Positions 1 to 8,266 of a stretch of DNA of 64,000 nt are shown here, piece after piece (the stretch's first letter is position 1; each line of letters starts with the position of its first letter). This stretch comes from Tetraselmis striata (lineage: Eukaryota > Chlorophyta > Chlorodendrophyceae > Chlorodendrales > Chlorodendraceae), in the NCBI GenBank assembly GCA_006384855.1, contig VCJN01000126.1, forward strand, positions 1 through 64,000, read 5' to 3'. The translations under genes and the position numbers were made by a program. Under the pieces are notes generated by a model that made no database searches, was not told the DNA's origin, and saw only the letters and a program-made list of their open reading frames with translations.

Positions 1-1015
1 TCTAAAACGCCAAAATAACGCGGTACCGCAGCGCGTTTTTACTGCTGAATCAGCAAGTGAGACTCGCCCTCTATATTTATACAGCGACTATATACACGGT
101 GGTCCGAGGATATGCTGTAACATGATGCTGTAAAAAGGGGTCGCCGCGGTGCGGGGGCAGTCCGCCGACCCGGGGCCCGGCGTCCGTCGACGGACGGGCG
201 ACGGTCGAACGACGGCGTCCGGCGTCCGGTGCCGGTACAGGCGGCGGGCGTGGCGATTCGCGCCGTGCCCGCCCCGTAGACCTGACGACCGGCCCGACCT
301 GCGCGGCCTCGTGCGGGATGCGGGCCGCCTGTAGGCGGCTTGTACTGTATTGCTGATCTTGTAGTGCTGCTTTTTTTTTTTTGGGGGGTAATACAACTTT
401 TAGCGGTGGGTTGGGTACCGGCCTTTTTGTAATGCACACCAGTAGTCAGCGGCCCGCTTTTACGCGGCTTGCAGATTTAATCTGTTTTACAAAATAATAC
501 GTCTCTTTTGAAAAAATAAATTACTTGACAAATCTAACGCTAAAAGCATTATTACCCGGAAACAACAGTATTACAAGATCAACACGACAAGCCGGCTAAA
601 AGCGGCCCGCATCCCGCACCACGCTCAACCCAAGAGGTAGGGACACCTCCACAGATCCCCGGCGCGAAGCGCCGCTTGGTATGTACGCGCGTGCCAAATT
701 TATTACGCGTGATCAGCTAATTTCGCTAGAAGTATCAGCACGGGAAGCCCCGGCCAGACACTGAACCCAGCTCGGGAGAGGTCCTCTGGGAGATAAGGTC
801 AGTGAGATTTTGGTCCGCCCTGATTTAGGACCCAAATCGGGCCCGCCAGATTCCAAGGTGGGGGGGGGGGGGGGGGGGAGGGGGGATTCGCTGATAGCGC
901 CGGCCTATTTCTCTGTAGCTAGTACTTTGTAGGGGTGCATCGCGGCCGCACTACCCGCCCGTTATTTAAGGTAATTATTATAACTTTTCCCGCCGGCGGT
1001 GTGTGCGGTATGCAC
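1..1015. other. Repeat mosaic left of the hAT element, no gene seen
   Basis: No convincing gene. Bases 155-300 are a GC-rich block that recurs at about 45735-45965 and is probably part of a dispersed element. Near 300-345 is a short sequence with a GCCGCC-TGTA-GGCGGC hairpin; a related copy lies inverted at about 575-625 and another at the 3' end of the non-LTR element near 50600. Bases 417-443 hold one copy of a motif (CCTTTTTGTAATGCACACC) that recurs at four other places. A poly-G run sits at 860-878. The last bases, GTATGCAC at 1008-1015, are the left target duplication of the hAT element. The small overlapping reading frames on both strands at 39-440 show no family resemblance. Confidence 0.6.
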
Positions 1016-1150
1016 CAGGGTTGGGCATAAGGCATAAGTTATTCCGGGAAACTTATGTTATGACATAACATAAGTGGTTATGCTTATGAGGAAGTCCCAT
1101 CGAAAATCGGCATAAGTCCCAGGCATAAGTGCCCGGCATAAGTGCCGATA

Positions 1151-1350
1151 AAACTGTAGGGTTTCCTTGGGAGGAACGACCTAGGAAACCCTGGTTTTCG
1201 CAGCGCCGTCAGGGTTAAGTGACGACCCTGCCGGCCCGGTACGCCAGTACCGGCCGGCGCCGGTCCGGCGGCGCCCTTTAACCGAGTATAAAGGGCGGCC
1301 GCGGACCGAGGGCGCCTTCAGTTGTTGGAAGGCACCCGACTATATTGTCT
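1151..1350 (+). repeat. Split direct repeat A1 (left end)
   Basis: This 200-bp block starts AAACTGTAGGGTTTCC and ends GACTATATTGTCT. It recurs without visible change at 6376-6575. It contains several inverted repeats, including AGGGTTTCCTTGGG near its start and the GGCGCCGG/CCGGCGGCGCC stretch. It probably holds the promoter for genomic RNA: a TATA-like GAGTATAAAGGGCGG lies at about 1284-1298, some 150 bp before the Gag start. Confidence 0.9.
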
Positions 1351-1440
1351 TCTACGACTGGTACATTTTTCGTTTATCTTCGACTACAAAAATTCAAATT
1401 TCTTCTGCGTTCTGTAGTGTGTTTGATCCCGGCACTCACC

Positions 1441-2490
1441 ATGGCTCGCTCCGCGAGTCCGTCTTGGGCGTGGCTTCTTGTCTCGCTTGTGGTGCTGTCG
1501 CCTTGCGTTCTCGTCTCTGTTTTAGCAGTGGACAAGTTTGAACTCGTCTGGAACGAGTTACTGGACTCTCGCAGAGCTCTTCGTGAGCAACTCGTTACCC
1601 GCGAAAACCATCTCACTGTCCTAGGTGGTGACACTCCACCTGTAGACGGGGTAGCTGAATCTCACGCTCTTGTCGCCGCTAGACAGGCAGTAGCGGATAC
1701 GTCTGCTGCTCTACTCCGTATTGAACGTGAGGTCTCTGAGCTTAGGCAGGCAGTCGCGTCGTCGAGCGGTCCGTCTACTTCGGCTTCAGCTTCGAAACGC
1801 GTTGCGGAGGGGGACGCCGACTACGACCGCAAGGGCAAGAGACCTGCTCAACCTCCGGCGGTGGAAGCTCCATCTCGCCTCATCAACGCTCCTGAGGATG
1901 GATGGCTAGACAAAGATGGTAAGGTTCACCGCCGCCATACCGCTGATGCTCGTAACCTTCAGCGCGACCTAGACGACGTCTTCCAGATCTATGACTTTTT
2001 GGCACCGGCGGAGGAGCCTCTGCGTGACTTAGTGGAGGACGGCACCGATCTTCCTGCTTCTTCGCCTGCTTCGTCTGCGGAGCTTTTCAAGTCGATTACC
2101 GCGGCTCTAGCTTTGTGCACTACTGTGGCTCTTCGGATTAACAAACGTGGCAAGAGGCTGCATGTAGAGCACGAGTACGGCGCAGAAGTCGCCAAGGAGT
2201 TCGATGCTGTGGACCCTCTCGGCGAGAAGGGCTCAGCCGACAACAAGGAGCTGAAGAAGGCGCTGGAGAAGGTCAAGGCCAAGAAACCTTCTTCTTCTTC
2301 TTCGCGCGCCAAGCCTTCTTCCTCTTCTCGCAAGCCAGAATCGTTTCGCCGCGGGAGCGACAACCGGAAGGAGAGCGGCCGCCGCGAGGAGAAGCCTCCT
2401 TCTGGTCGATCTTCTGCTGCAGACATCACCTGCTATCGCTGCCAGAGGAAAGGACACTTCAGTAGGGACTGCCCGAGTGCTCGTCGCTGA
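1441..2490 (+). CDS. Gag-like protein with CCHC zinc knuckle (YR retrotransposon ORF1)
   Basis: Expected to bind the element's RNA and form the particle. The frame is open from 1345, but the ATG at 1441 in CACCATGG context is the better start, giving about 349 residues. The C-terminus ends in a zinc knuckle, CYRCQRKGHFSRDC, followed by five residues and the stop. Before it is a long Ser/Lys/Arg-rich basic stretch (about residues 260-325), suited to nucleic acid binding. The middle has charged helical segments (for example ELLDSRRALREQLVTREN). Oddly, residues 9-30 (WAWLLVSLVVLSPCVLVSVL) are strongly hydrophobic, like a membrane anchor, which is unusual for Gag. The RT ORF follows after a 455-bp gap. 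Identification rests on the knuckle and position; the rest of the sequence is not recognisable. Confidence 0.8.
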   Translation: MARSASPSWAWLLVSLVVLSPCVLVSVLAVDKFELVWNELLDSRRALREQLVTRENHLTVLGGDTPPVDGVAESHALVAARQAVADTSAALLRIEREVSELRQAVASSSGPSTSASASKRVAEGDADYDRKGKRPAQPPAVEAPSRLINAPEDGWLDKDGKVHRRHTADARNLQRDLDDVFQIYDFLAPAEEPLRDLVEDGTDLPASSPASSAELFKSITAALALCTTVALRINKRGKRLHVEHEYGAEVAKEFDAVDPLGEKGSADNKELKKALEKVKAKKPSSSSSRAKPSSSSRKPESFRRGSDNRKESGRREEKPPSGRSSAADITCYRCQRKGHFSRDCPSARR

Positions 2491-2945
2491 AGCTGCGGAG
2501 TCTGCGGTCCTCCTGGCCTGGCCAGTGATGGTGTTCGTGTAGCTGCAGTTAGGCCTCCGGGCAGCTGTTTGCCCTCCTCCGGGAGCTGAGCTCAGGCTCG
2601 TGTTATAGCAGCTCTAATCTCCTCCGAGAGAGTCACCTGTTAGATGGTGTATCTTTGAGAGATACCTCGTATGTAATGTACATGATGTCCCCTGTGACTC
2701 TTTGCTGCCCCTGGCAGTTGTCTCCTCAACTTTTCTTAAGTTGGCTGACGATGCATTCGTGTGAAGATCGGCACACCCTGTGTGACGATTCATATCTCTC
2801 GTTGTGTCGGAGCGATATTTAATTTGAAAATTCTGTTATTTTCAGTTTCAGACGATTGTGACTTCAAACTCACTGTTTGATTCATGCAGCAGTCATCCAA
2901 GCTGCTTGCTGACCACTATGATGCTGTCTGTGGCGTTGGCATTTT

Positions 2946-5012
2946 GTGACAGTTTTATCGTCGGCTAATTTTGAGCTCCCTCATGAGCCAGCTCTGGACG
3001 TCAATTCCCCTGTGGAATCGGCTGGTGTGATCCGCGATGGCTGGCAATTTTGGGACAGCATTACTGATTCAGTCAGAGACAGTCAGGTCAGAGACTGGGT
3101 CAGGCATGGCTACCGTATGAACTGGGCTGATGGTCCGGCACCACCCAGCCACCTGCCAAATCACCCTTCCGCGCTGCAGCACCCCGATTTCATTGATGGG
3201 CAGATCGCTCTGTTATTGCCGCTGGGCCATATCAGAGAGGAACCTGTGCGCCCTGTGGTGTTGAACCCTTTGGGTGTGGTCCCCAAACCCCATGGTGGTC
3301 TTAGGCTGATCTGCGATCAGCGGCATGTCAACAAACACTTAGTTTTCACTCCCTTCAGGATGGAGTCGTTATCTAAGCTGTCAGACCTGGTGAATCCCGG
3401 CGACATGCTGACCAGCATGGACCTGACCCAGGGCTATTACCATGTCCGCCTCCATGACTCAGCTGCGCCTTACAGCGGGTTTGAATGGAGAGGAAGATTC
3501 TACACTTGGCGAGTTCTATGCTTCGGGCTGTCTGATGCCCCTCGCTGCTTTTCTAAAGTCATGGGAGTTCTGGTGCGACACTGGCGCAGTAAGGGCATCA
3601 GGATGCTCTGCTACCTGGATGACTGGTTGTTCATCTCTGGCTCTGTCAGAAAGGCGCACTTAACGACTCAGCAAGTGCTGGCCGATGTTGAGCGCGCCCA
3701 TGTCAACATCAATTTCAAAAAATCCAGTCTGCGCCCTAGCCCCACCATCACCCACCTGGGGTTTGACCTGGACACCGTGGCCGGCACCTTCTCTGTGCCT
3801 CAGAAACGATGGGATGCCCTTCAGCTTGACATCCAGTCCCTACTGCATGGCCACCGCAAGCGCCATAAAGTCAAGTTCTTGGCCAGCTGTACTGGGAAAT
3901 TGATTTCCATGGGGCTGGCATTGGGCCCAGTTTCTCGCCTCTTCTCTAGAGGTCTGTATGCCAACATTGCGCAAGCAGAACAGTGGGGTCACCACGTTGC
4001 CCTCTCTGAGGAATCCCGTGAAGAGCTACGGTTCTGGGCCCGAGTGTCTAGGCAGCAGTTTACTGGGCGCATCGTACCTGACCTGGACAGCAAAGTGTCC
4101 GTTTTTCTGGAGTGTGATGCTTCAGGCATCGGCTGGGGCGGTTTAGCCAGACCGACTGATGGCAGCTCAGACCCCGTCGCGAAAGCTCATGGCTTCTTCC
4201 TTCCGTGGGAACGCGTCGAATCCTCGACACACCGTGAGACTCGTGGTCTTCTCTTCGTTTTGAAGTCCCTGTCACACCTGATCGCAGGCAGACGAGTGCA
4301 AGTCCAGGTGGATAACAAAAGTATGCTACCGGTTTGCCGGCACGGCTCTCGCTCGAGCCTGTCGCTGAACTCTGTCGCTCAACAAGTCTACCTCTTGTGT
4401 CTCTCCTTGGGAGCATCTCTCTCTATTGTGTGGGCGTCCCGGGATGAGAATCCGGACTCCGACGAGATTTCCAAGATGCTCGACAAAGATGACTGGCAAC
4501 TGCTGCCCAAGTTTTTCCGGCGCCTCAGCCTGAAGTGGGGCATCCACCATGTCGACCGGTTCGCATCCGACCTGAACCATCAAGTACCGAGATTCTACTC
4601 ACGGTTCTGGTGCCCAGGATGCGAAGGAGTCGATGCTTTCAGCCACTTCTGGGGTGGTAATGTGAATAATTGGATTTACGCTCCGTTTAGCTGCATTGGC
4701 CGAGTTGTGCGCAAGCTGAAAGCTGACCGCGCAGTCGCTACAGTCATAGTACCGCTATGGCCTAGTCAGTCCTGGTGGACTTTAGTAGCGCCTGACGGTA
4801 GGCACCTGGCTGACTGTGTGGTCGATTGGGTCATGCTCGACAGCGGCGAGGAGCTATTCAGTTCTGGCGAGGGCAGTGGTAACAGCCGCCCGAGCTGCTC
4901 CAGGAACTGGCGCGTCCTTGCTCTGCGCATCGATTGCCGGCCCAGCGCGCGGCGCACCCCAGCACGCCATCGCTGCCTCCACCCGCAGTGGTGTGACAGT
5001 CACGGCCCATGA
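2946..5012 (+). CDS. Reverse transcriptase / RNase H (YR retrotransposon ORF2)
   Basis: Copies element RNA into DNA and removes the RNA strand. RT motifs appear in order: a template-grip region GGLRLICDQRHVNKHL (about residues 118-133), motif A with SMDLTQGYYHVRL (D about 158), motif B-type FGLSDAPRCFSKVM, and catalytic YLDD in LCYLDDWLFIS (about 228). RNase H follows with LECDASGIGWGGL, a HRETRGLL helix and VQVDNKSML, carrying the expected acidic residues. The C-terminal part (DRFASD, VDAFSHFWGG, VIVPLWPSQSWW) is the conserved tail seen in DIRS-type RT proteins. The frame opens with GTG; the first in-frame ATG is at 3117. It overlaps the recombinase frame by about 200 nt in a different phase. 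No inactivating change was seen. Confidence 0.9.
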   Translation: MTVLSSANFELPHEPALDVNSPVESAGVIRDGWQFWDSITDSVRDSQVRDWVRHGYRMNWADGPAPPSHLPNHPSALQHPDFIDGQIALLLPLGHIREEPVRPVVLNPLGVVPKPHGGLRLICDQRHVNKHLVFTPFRMESLSKLSDLVNPGDMLTSMDLTQGYYHVRLHDSAAPYSGFEWRGRFYTWRVLCFGLSDAPRCFSKVMGVLVRHWRSKGIRMLCYLDDWLFISGSVRKAHLTTQQVLADVERAHVNINFKKSSLRPSPTITHLGFDLDTVAGTFSVPQKRWDALQLDIQSLLHGHRKRHKVKFLASCTGKLISMGLALGPVSRLFSRGLYANIAQAEQWGHHVALSEESREELRFWARVSRQQFTGRIVPDLDSKVSVFLECDASGIGWGGLARPTDGSSDPVAKAHGFFLPWERVESSTHRETRGLLFVLKSLSHLIAGRRVQVQVDNKSMLPVCRHGSRSSLSLNSVAQQVYLLCLSLGASLSIVWASRDENPDSDEISKMLDKDDWQLLPKFFRRLSLKWGIHHVDRFASDLNHQVPRFYSRFWCPGCEGVDAFSHFWGGNVNNWIYAPFSCIGRVVRKLKADRAVATVIVPLWPSQSWWTLVAPDGRHLADCVVDWVMLDSGEELFSSGEGSGNSRPSCSRNWRVLALRIDCRPSARRTPARHRCLHPQWCDSHGP

Positions 5013-6168
5013 GTCAGCCATCACCCGTGGGTGTACATCCGCCTGGCCGTGTAACCCGGTGGCTCCCTCCGATGTGGCCGGCACATCTCTGTTTAATGCT
5101 TTGATCTCTTCAGCTCCGCAACAGTGGGCTGCTGGCTCTAATCGTGGCTATGCCTACATATGGAATCGCTTTGTGATGTTCTGCGAGGCTCGGACACCTC
5201 CCATGTGCCCAATGCCAGCAGCCCCGATTGTGGTGGCTATGTTTTTACAAGCTCGGTTGGACGCCCGTTCTACCAGCAGCTATTCAGTGATCAGGTCTGC
5301 GTCGGCGGCTATATCGCAGATGCATCGGCTGAATATGCATCCCAGCCCTACCTTGTCCCCGTGTTGCACCTCTGTCCGGGCAGCAGCCAAGCGCACCCTG
5401 GGGCTCGCCGTGAAGAACGCCAAAGAGCCCTTCGCATGGTCTGACATCGCGAAGCTGGTCCGCCTTCGCTGCAAGGACGACTCGGGTATTTGTTCCTGGA
5501 TAGTGGCAGTTGCCGCAGCCGTCAGTTTTGCCGGCTTCTGCCGCTACATCGACCTCCGGGTCCTCCGGTGGGAGGACGTCTCCTTCCTCCCGACTTACCT
5601 AGAATTCCGCTTCGTGAAGCGCAAGAACGACCAGCACCGCCTGTGTGGCAAGGTGCGGGTCGCCAAGATGCACGGCGCCGTGGTGTGCGTTTATGGACTC
5701 CTGCGACGGTACCAGGCAGTCATGATCCGCTGGGCAACACCCATCCTGCCAGTGTTCCCGGGGTTCAGCGGCACAGTCCTACGGCACAAGGGCGAGCTAG
5801 GGATGGTTCCCTCATCCTCCCCTATTGAGTACCCCACATTCAGACGCTACCTCGCACGGTGGTTGGGCCCGCTACTCACCCCTGCGATGACTGAATCCGC
5901 TTTCCTGTCCCGGTTCGGCACCCAGTCCAGCCGAAGTGGCGGCGCTTCCGCCGCCGCTAACGCAGACATCCCGTTCGCAACATGGGGCCAGCATGGTGGC
6001 TGGAAGTCAACCTCTGCTCAGCTCCGCTATATGGGGCTGGATGAAGAGCACGTTTTATCCGTGTCGCGAGCGATCCTGTCGCTTGCCGAAGAGGACGAAC
6101 TGGACGATGGTGACGGTGACGGTTCACCATCCGACACTGACTCGATTCCCCCCCGGGAAGCAACTTAA
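4816..6168 (+). CDS. Tyrosine recombinase (YR retrotransposon ORF3)
   Basis: Integrates the circular DNA intermediate by site-specific recombination, replacing the DDE integrase of LTR elements. The N-terminal part (from about residue 97, QQWAAGSNRGYAYIWNRFV) is a core-binding domain. The catalytic domain shows the first Arg in GFCRYIDLRVLRWEDV, a beta-hairpin Lys region (KVRVAK), and box II QSSRSGGASAAANADIPF, where the usual HxxR His is Gln. It ends with HGGWKS and the nucleophile Tyr in LRYMGL. The C-terminal 35 residues are acidic (DELDDGDGDG). The frame opens at a GTG inside the end of ORF2, and the first in-frame ATG (about 5175) lies within the core-binding domain. Expression by frameshifting from ORF2 or by non-ATG initiation is therefore more likely than independent initiation. 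Confidence 0.88.
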   Translation: MWSIGSCSTAARSYSVLARAVVTAARAAPGTGASLLCASIAGPARGAPQHAIAASTRSGVTVTAHESAITRGCTSAWPCNPVAPSDVAGTSLFNALISSAPQQWAAGSNRGYAYIWNRFVMFCEARTPPMCPMPAAPIVVAMFLQARLDARSTSSYSVIRSASAAISQMHRLNMHPSPTLSPCCTSVRAAAKRTLGLAVKNAKEPFAWSDIAKLVRLRCKDDSGICSWIVAVAAAVSFAGFCRYIDLRVLRWEDVSFLPTYLEFRFVKRKNDQHRLCGKVRVAKMHGAVVCVYGLLRRYQAVMIRWATPILPVFPGFSGTVLRHKGELGMVPSSSPIEYPTFRRYLARWLGPLLTPAMTESAFLSRFGTQSSRSGGASAAANADIPFATWGQHGGWKSTSAQLRYMGLDEEHVLSVSRAILSLAEEDELDDGDGDGSPSDTDSIPPREAT

Positions 6169-6311
6169 GTCCCGTCCTAGGGTGTTTTATACCGTACTGG
6201 TGATGCCCCATCCCTGTATCTGTACCTAATTGATTTTAATTCCCTGTGTAACTTGGCTCGCTTATGTCCGTGTACGGGCCCCGCCAGACCGGCCACTGTT
6301 CTTTCATCTGT

Positions 6312-6379
6312 TGGATCTTTCGGTCCCAGCCGACCCCGTACATTTTGATGCAAAATCTACGCTGTCTAGCTGCGAAAAC
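6312..6379 (+). repeat. Split direct repeat B1
   Basis: This 68-bp block starts TGGATCTTTCGGTCCCAGCC and ends AGCTGCGAAAAC. It is the same as 6936-7003. It abuts A2, so B1-A2 forms the internal junction from which the recombination circle is thought to form in PAT-like elements. Confidence 0.88.
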
Positions 6380-6575
6380 TGTAGGGTTTCCTTGGGAGGA
6401 ACGACCTAGGAAACCCTGGTTTTCGCAGCGCCGTCAGGGTTAAGTGACGACCCTGCCGGCCCGGTACGCCAGTACCGGCCGGCGCCGGTCCGGCGGCGCC
6501 CTTTAACCGAGTATAAAGGGCGGCCGCGGACCGAGGGCGCCTTCAGTTGTTGGAAGGCACCCGACTATATTGTCT
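6376..6575 (+). repeat. Split direct repeat A2
   Basis: Second copy of the 200-bp A repeat, with no visible difference from 1151-1350. It lies between B1 and B2. The 360 bp between A2 and B2 (6576-6935) are unique to this side and contain no recognisable gene. Confidence 0.9.
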
Positions 6576-6935
6576 CCCACCCACCCGCCCGGAGACAATT
6601 ATTCGCTTGTGTAGTACGTTTCCGGATGCTGCTCGATTTAGATTAGGGATAGTCTGGTTAGTTGTGAAAGCACCTGAGGTGGGGAGCGAATATCAATTTG
6701 ATATACGTCATCCCACAGGGGTGTTGCGTGTCCGATAAGCCCAGGTGCGGCAGCAATTGGTCAGGCTTTCCCAGCGTCTTAGCCGTGATGAGAGGCCGAG
6801 AGCAGCATAGCGGAATGTACTGTCCTGATGAGCCACGTGATCGCTGGTGGCATGTAATTTACAAACACCGGCGGGGGCTCGGGACGCGCGGCGCCTTTCC
6901 GGACACCATCCGGTCTGGCGGCCCCGTACCAGTCG

Positions 6936-7003
6936 TGGATCTTTCGGTCCCAGCCGACCCCGTACATTTTGATGCAAAATCTACGCTGTCTAGCTGCGAA
7001 AAC
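6936..7003 (+). repeat. Split direct repeat B2 (right end)
   Basis: Second copy of the 68-bp B repeat, ending GCGAAAAC at 7003. After it the hAT sequence resumes (CCGCAGTTGG). The terminal AAAC matches the AAAC at the outer edge of A1, which fits integration by crossover within a very short homology. Confidence 0.85.
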
Positions 7004-7172
7004 CCGCAGTTGGCTCCCCCGCAGACTGCGTACTGCTCGTAGATACAGTACCTATGTACGAGGTGTTACTGTACGAGGCGATAGTACGAAATTATAAGTA
7101 ATATACTCGTGATGCCGGCACACAGACGACCGTCGCAGAGGCAATCTTCCCGCCGGATCGCTATCCAGCACC

Positions 7173-7802
7173 TTGCCAGCAGGCGCACAGGCGCCCGCCA
7201 TGACCACACCAACACCCCCAACGGGCAAGGACGAGGCAACGTTGACGGGCTCCGCCATGTCTACATGCGCTTGGAGGTCCGTACTGTCGCGCCATACTGC
7301 GGTTCGCAGCGAGATTTGCTCCGGTACGGGCGATGGCGGCTCCTCACCCGCCGCTAGTGAGCAGACACCCGCCGCCGCACCACCCCGTTGCGGCTGCTGC
7401 CACCGCCACCGCCCCAACAGCGACGATTATTCGAACTTCCCGGCTTCCGATAAGGCTGAACGCGGCGCTTCGGACACACGAACTGCTGAGGGCATTCGCC
7501 GCGCGCGCGCACGGATTGAGCTAGTGAAGAAGAGTCTTCAGGCGTCATGGGGATCGCACGCGACCCGCAGGAAGTCGCCTTACTGGGGCTTATTCGTCGA
7601 CAACTCTTCCCGGGAGGCTGACGACTGCGAGATTGTGGATGGCTCGTCCGCTGGAGAGGCAATATGCCGTATTTTGTGTTTCGGCTCGAAAACCAACCAG
7701 CTGCACCCGAAGTTTCCGAGAGAGGGGCCCTTCTGTGCGACTGTGGAGGAGCTGAACGCCAAGACGTGGGCTGAGCCGATGGCTGAGCTGGCCCTATCGT
7801 AA
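7173..7802 (+). CDS. Hypothetical ORF in the right arm of the hAT element
   Basis: A 209-residue open frame, not recognised with confidence. The N-terminal 90 residues are low-complexity (Ala, Pro, Thr, Ser). The C-terminal half has more ordered sequence, including RIELVKKSLQASWGSH, KSPYWGLFVDN and ICRILCFGSKTNQLHP. The W..F followed by C-x3-C could be a remnant of a BED-type zinc finger, which is often the first exon of hAT transposases, but spacing and His residues are not right enough to claim it. No DDE or hAT dimerisation motif is seen. It may be leftover exon sequence captured in a non-autonomous copy. It starts 170 bp right of the inserted retrotransposon. Confidence 0.3.
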   Translation: MPAGAQAPAMTTPTPPTGKDEATLTGSAMSTCAWRSVLSRHTAVRSEICSGTGDGGSSPAASEQTPAAAPPRCGCCHRHRPNSDDYSNFPASDKAERGASDTRTAEGIRRARARIELVKKSLQASWGSHATRRKSPYWGLFVDNSSREADDCEIVDGSSAGEAICRILCFGSKTNQLHPKFPREGPFCATVEELNAKTWAEPMAELALS

Positions 7803-8266
7803 CGGTTCCAAGCTGTTCCCCAAGTACGAGCTGACATACAAAGGTCGCGGTGGCGGTGTATTTCGGCCACTTCCTCACTTCTTATGCCATAAATTATGGC
7901 ATAATTATGTTATGAGCATAATTATTCAAAAATTATGTCATAACATAAGGCATAATTCCGCTTATGCCGGATCATAACATAATTATGTACTTATGTCATA
8001 AGTACTTATGTTATGACATAAGCGACCCAGGGGTCACTTATGCCCAACCCTGGTATGCACCGGCGCCGGCTACAGTTTTGCATGCGCATTGGACGACATT
8101 AGAAAGAGGACAAAAAATACGCGCATCGCCGCCTGCTCGCCTCACGAGGCATCATAAACACAATCCGTACCCGGTACACGACCGGCAGCTAGAACGGCGG
8201 CCACCAGCAGAGGGCACAGGCAGTGCCGCAGGCGGTTATGAGGGCACCGGTCACCGCGCTGTGCGT

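Larger units (their letters stand above)
1151..7003 (+). mobile_element. PAT/TOC1-like tyrosine-recombinase retrotransposon, apparently intact
   Basis: Order: repeat A1, Gag-like ORF, RT/RNase H ORF, tyrosine-recombinase ORF, then B1-A2-B2. A1 (1151-1350) and A2 (6376-6575) are 200 bp each and look identical; B1 (6312-6379) and B2 (6936-7003) are 68 bp each. B1 runs straight into A2 through a shared AAAC, also found at the outer edges of A1 and B2, consistent with the crossover point of the recombinase. Split direct repeats and absence of a target duplication are features of the PAT group of DIRS-type elements (Kangaroo in Volvox, TOC1 in Chlamydomonas). Identical repeats and three long open frames suggest a recent insertion. 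It sits inside the left subterminal region of the hAT element. Confidence 0.9.
1016..8052. mobile_element. hAT-type DNA transposon, interrupted by a YR retrotransposon
   Basis: The left end reads CAGGGTTGGGCATAAG and the right end is its exact reverse complement, so the terminal inverted repeats are at least 16 bp. The element is bordered on both sides by GTATGCAC (1008-1015 and 8053-8060), a perfect 8-bp target duplication. An 8-bp duplication with CAGGG ends is the hallmark of the hAT superfamily. Both arms (1016-1150 and about 7880-8050) are packed with CATAAG/CTTATG hexamers in both orientations, as expected of subterminal transposase-binding repeats. Removing the inserted retrotransposon leaves about 1.2 kb, too short for a full transposase, so this is a non-autonomous or deleted copy. 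Its right end lies about 215 bp upstream of the RING gene start codon. Confidence 0.88.
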
